In this document: positions 62,158-64,000 of the stretch, in pieces
Layout: each line of letters begins with the position of its first letter
Numbering within the stretch: position 1 is the first letter of the stretch
The notes under the pieces: generated by a model
What the model saw: only the letters and a program-made list of their open reading frames with translations
The model's database searches: none
Told to the model about the DNA's origin: nothing
Assembly: GCA_002700385.1 (NCBI GenBank)
Contig: PADC01000005.1
Span: forward strand, 1-64,000
Direction of reading: 5' to 3'
Length of the DNA: 64,000 bases
Source: Cycloclasticus sp.
Lineage (GTDB): Bacteria; Pseudomonadota; Gammaproteobacteria; Methylococcales; Cycloclasticaceae
Translations under genes and position numbers: made by a program

Positions 62158-63045
62158 TTATATACCAACAAGAGCAATCGTTAAAGAGCCAAACATCATC
62201 AACCCACCTATTAAACGACTCATAAGCTGACGCTGCGTTAGTTTTTCCATTTGGCTAAACCCAAGCCGAGCCATCACATACACCACACCAACCGCAATAA
62301 ACCCTCTCGATGCTTGAACAATATTAATCATCGTTGCTTCCTGCGCTTGTTTAAAGGCATACATTAAAATCACCAATCCGATGAAATGAGCAACGGCATA
62401 AATCAACAATGTTTTACTGAATGCCTTGCTGACTTTCCAATCATTCTTAAACATAATCGGAGAGAGCGGCATCAACAAGGCAGCCGGTACAACAAAAACA
62501 AACACAGCCAGTTCTAACCCCCCCATCCCATTATGCAAAACAAGAACAACAATAATGTCTGCAAAAGCAAAAAAAATGCAGGTTAATATAATAAACAGAA
62601 GCGCTAATGGCGAACCGCGCAATTTTCCGTCATTTAAAAAAAACAAACTAACAAAGGCCCCAAAAGCAGCCAGATACACGCTGGAAGAGTAGGTTTGTTC
62701 AAAAAAGGCCACCGAAAAAGCAGCGACAGCAAAAATCTTGCAGCCCAACATCGGTACAACGAAAGAGGCATCGCCATGACGCATCGCATTTAAATAACAG
62801 GTCTGCCCTAATAAAACGAGTGCGCACATCAAAAGAATCAGCCAAAATTGATCCCAAAGCTGCTGCAACTCAACAAAAGGTAGCAATAATAGCGTTAACA
62901 GACCCACTGCGTATTGACTATAAAACGCCAATTTTTGACGATTTAAAGAATGCTCTAAGAACTGTTTGGTATAAGTAAAACTGAAGGCATGAAAAACAGA
63001 GGCCAACAAAGTTAACCAAACATAAGGCGGAATACTATTAGTCAA
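62158..63045 (-). CDS. EamA/DMT-family transporter
   Basis: The 295-residue protein has about ten hydrophobic helices in two halves, the drug/metabolite transporter layout. SFTYTKQFLEHSLN in the first loop and a C-terminal AQEATMINIVQASRGF fit the EamA type. Substrate is unknown. It lies between the dioxygenase and aldolase genes, so uptake or efflux of an aromatic compound or degradation product is possible but not shown. Confidence 0.85.
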   Translation of the reverse strand: MTNSIPPYVWLTLLASVFHAFSFTYTKQFLEHSLNRQKLAFYSQYAVGLLTLLLLPFVELQQLWDQFWLILLMCALVLLGQTCYLNAMRHGDASFVVPMLGCKIFAVAAFSVAFFEQTYSSSVYLAAFGAFVSLFFLNDGKLRGSPLALLFIILTCIFFAFADIIVVLVLHNGMGGLELAVFVFVVPAALLMPLSPIMFKNDWKVSKAFSKTLLIYAVAHFIGLVILMYAFKQAQEATMINIVQASRGFIAVGVVYVMARLGFSQMEKLTQRQLMSRLIGGLMMFGSLTIALVGI

Positions 63046-63227
63046 AATAAGGACCTTGATTTAATTACGCCATTTTTTATGGCAAGTTGTATTGAAGAAG
63101 CATATGATGTTCTCTCTTACCTTTACTACCACCCCATCTTTGATAGCCTGTAAGATCCATCATTGTCGAAGCGTTTTCCTTTAAAAAACTGGGGGCTTGC
63201 ATTAACGCTTTGCTTAACTCCCTATAA

Positions 63228-63262
63228 AAAAAGCTTATGGTCATAACGATCATAAGCTTTTT
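63228..63262. terminator. Intrinsic terminator downstream of the aldolase gene
   Basis: A 12-bp inverted repeat (aaaaagcttatg / cataagcttttt) with an 11-base loop lies 22 bases after the aldolase stop on the minus strand, where A/T runs flank both sides of the stem. The rest of the 238-base gap to the transporter gene (63046-63283) shows no gene. Confidence 0.75.
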
Positions 63263-63283
63263 AATCGCAGTGTATTTTTTTAA

Positions 63284-64000
63284 TTAATCCGATTTGAATT
63301 TCTCTAACAAAGCTGTCGCCGCTCCTTTTAACAGTAATGTATCTGCCGCGATTAAAAAGAAGCTGGCGCCCATTTGTTGATAACAGGCCAACTGTTTTGG
63401 ATCAGCACAATAAACACCCACAGGTTTTCCGTGCTGATGGACTTTCTGAATTGCCTGCTCGACCACACGCCTCACTTCAGGGTGACCTGGTTGCCCTATA
63501 TACCCCATAGCTGCTGCCAAATCAGCGGGGCCAACAAAAACAGCATCCACCCCGTCGGTTTGTGTAATGGCATCTAAATTCGCAATCCCTTCAAGGCTTT
63601 CAAGTTGAAGAATAAGGCAGACATTATCATCCGCTTTTTCAAAATAATCTGGGAATGAACCCCAACGTGTTGCACGCGTTAAACCGCCGCCAAGACCCCG
63701 AATACCTTTTGGTGGAAACCGAACGGCCTGCGCCAGTTCTTTTGCCTGTTCAGCCGTATCAACCATTGGAATGAGCAAACTTTGTGCGCCTATGTCTAAT
63801 ACACGCTTAATATTGGCCACATTATGGTCAGGCAACCGCACAACTGAATTCACCGGATAGGCTGCCAAAGCCTGTAACTGCGCCAAGATAGAAGCAATAT
63901 CATTGGGTCCATGTTCGCCATCTATCAATAACCAATCAAAACCCGTGTTCGCCATTAATTCAGCAGCAGAGTTATCGGCTAATGCCATAAAGGCACCCAG
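63284..64000 (-). CDS. HpaI/HpcH-family class II aldolase, 5' end beyond the window
   Basis: HpaI-type enzymes cleave 4-hydroxy-2-oxo acids to pyruvate and an aldehyde in the lower part of aromatic meta-cleavage and related pathways. The frame continues past its first ATG (63988) to the window edge, with LGAF directly before it, as inside the family rather than at its start, so the protein is truncated here. Diagnostic stretches are DWLLIDGEHGPND, PMVDTAEQAKELAQAVRFPP, GIRGLGGGL, LQLESLEGIANLD (metal-binding Glu) and VDAVFVGPADLAAAMG (metal-binding Asp). It ends the catabolic region. Confidence 0.93.
   Translation of the reverse strand: MGAFMALADNSAAELMANTGFDWLLIDGEHGPNDIASILAQLQALAAYPVNSVVRLPDHNVANIKRVLDIGAQSLLIPMVDTAEQAKELAQAVRFPPKGIRGLGGGLTRATRWGSFPDYFEKADDNVCLILQLESLEGIANLDAITQTDGVDAVFVGPADLAAAMGYIGQPGHPEVRRVVEQAIQKVHQHGKPVGVYCADPKQLACYQQMGASFFLIAADTLLLKGAATALLEKFKSD

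Overview
The window is chromosomal DNA from a gammaproteobacterium of moderate to low GC. Operon order closely follows the pseudomonad/marine-gammaproteobacterial pattern (hemA-prfA-prmC; TPR-lolB-ispE-tRNA-Gln-prs-rplY-pth; gatCAB beside mreBCD; amgK-murU beside lptD-surA-pdxA-rsmA; glnE-ilvE-waaF-waaC). Together with the aromatic-ring catabolic genes at the right end, this suggests a marine hydrocarbon degrader such as Cycloclasticus or a relative in the Piscirickettsiaceae. That assignment is inference and was not tested by any search.

Layout. 1-3.7 kb: 3' truncated tuf with an upstream tRNA-Tyr/Gly/Thr cluster, then pth, rplY, prs and tRNA-Gln, all on the minus strand. 3.7-6.9 kb: ispE, lolB and a large TPR lipoprotein. 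7.1-10.7 kb (plus): hemA, prfA, prmC and a JAMM/M67 metalloprotease. 10.7-14.4 kb (minus): a small TPR lipoprotein and gatB, gatA, gatC. 14.5-25.8 kb (plus): one long cell-elongation and envelope block of mreB, mreC, mreD, PBP2, rodA, mltB, rlpA, dacA, followed by a D-amino acid aminotransferase, ybeD, lipB and lipA. 25.9-27.6 kb (minus): murU and amgK (cell-wall sugar recycling). 27.7-33.6 kb (plus): lptD, surA, pdxA, rsmA. 33.6-48.7 kb: an LPS-core region holding five kinase-fold proteins or domains, a carbamoyltransferase, waaG, waaP, waaC and waaF. It is interrupted by an opposite-strand, visibly AT-richer cassette (msbA, a GT-C-like membrane protein, a methyltransferase, a glycosyltransferase). 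48.6-57.6 kb: ilvE, glnE, a PAS-GGDEF-EAL protein, a copper-type P1B ATPase and a small membrane protein. 57.7-64 kb: an accessory catabolic region with a beta-class GST, a 2-hydroxymuconic-semialdehyde-type dehydrogenase, a ring-hydroxylating dioxygenase alpha subunit (split by a frameshift) and beta subunit, a DMT transporter and a 5'-truncated HpaI-type aldolase.

How the genes work together. Most of the window is envelope building: peptidoglycan elongation (MreBCD-PBP2-RodA), trimming and recycling (MltB, RlpA, DacA, AmgK, MurU), outer-membrane protein and LPS export (SurA, LptD, LolB, MsbA) and LPS-core decoration. The rest is mainly translation housekeeping and a catabolic tail.

Most notable observations: mreC and lptD both lack any in-frame ATG/GTG/TTG at the position where their N-termini should begin, and both have a Shine-Dalgarno-like run correctly spaced before an ATA or ATT codon; the dioxygenase alpha subunit carries a clean one-base frameshift under an otherwise good promoter; two kinase-fold proteins in the LPS region lack the catalytic-loop aspartate; and the codons for the Pth catalytic motif form a terminator-like hairpin. 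No CRISPR array, insertion sequence, prophage or origin was recognised. No gene-free stretch exceeds 300 bases.
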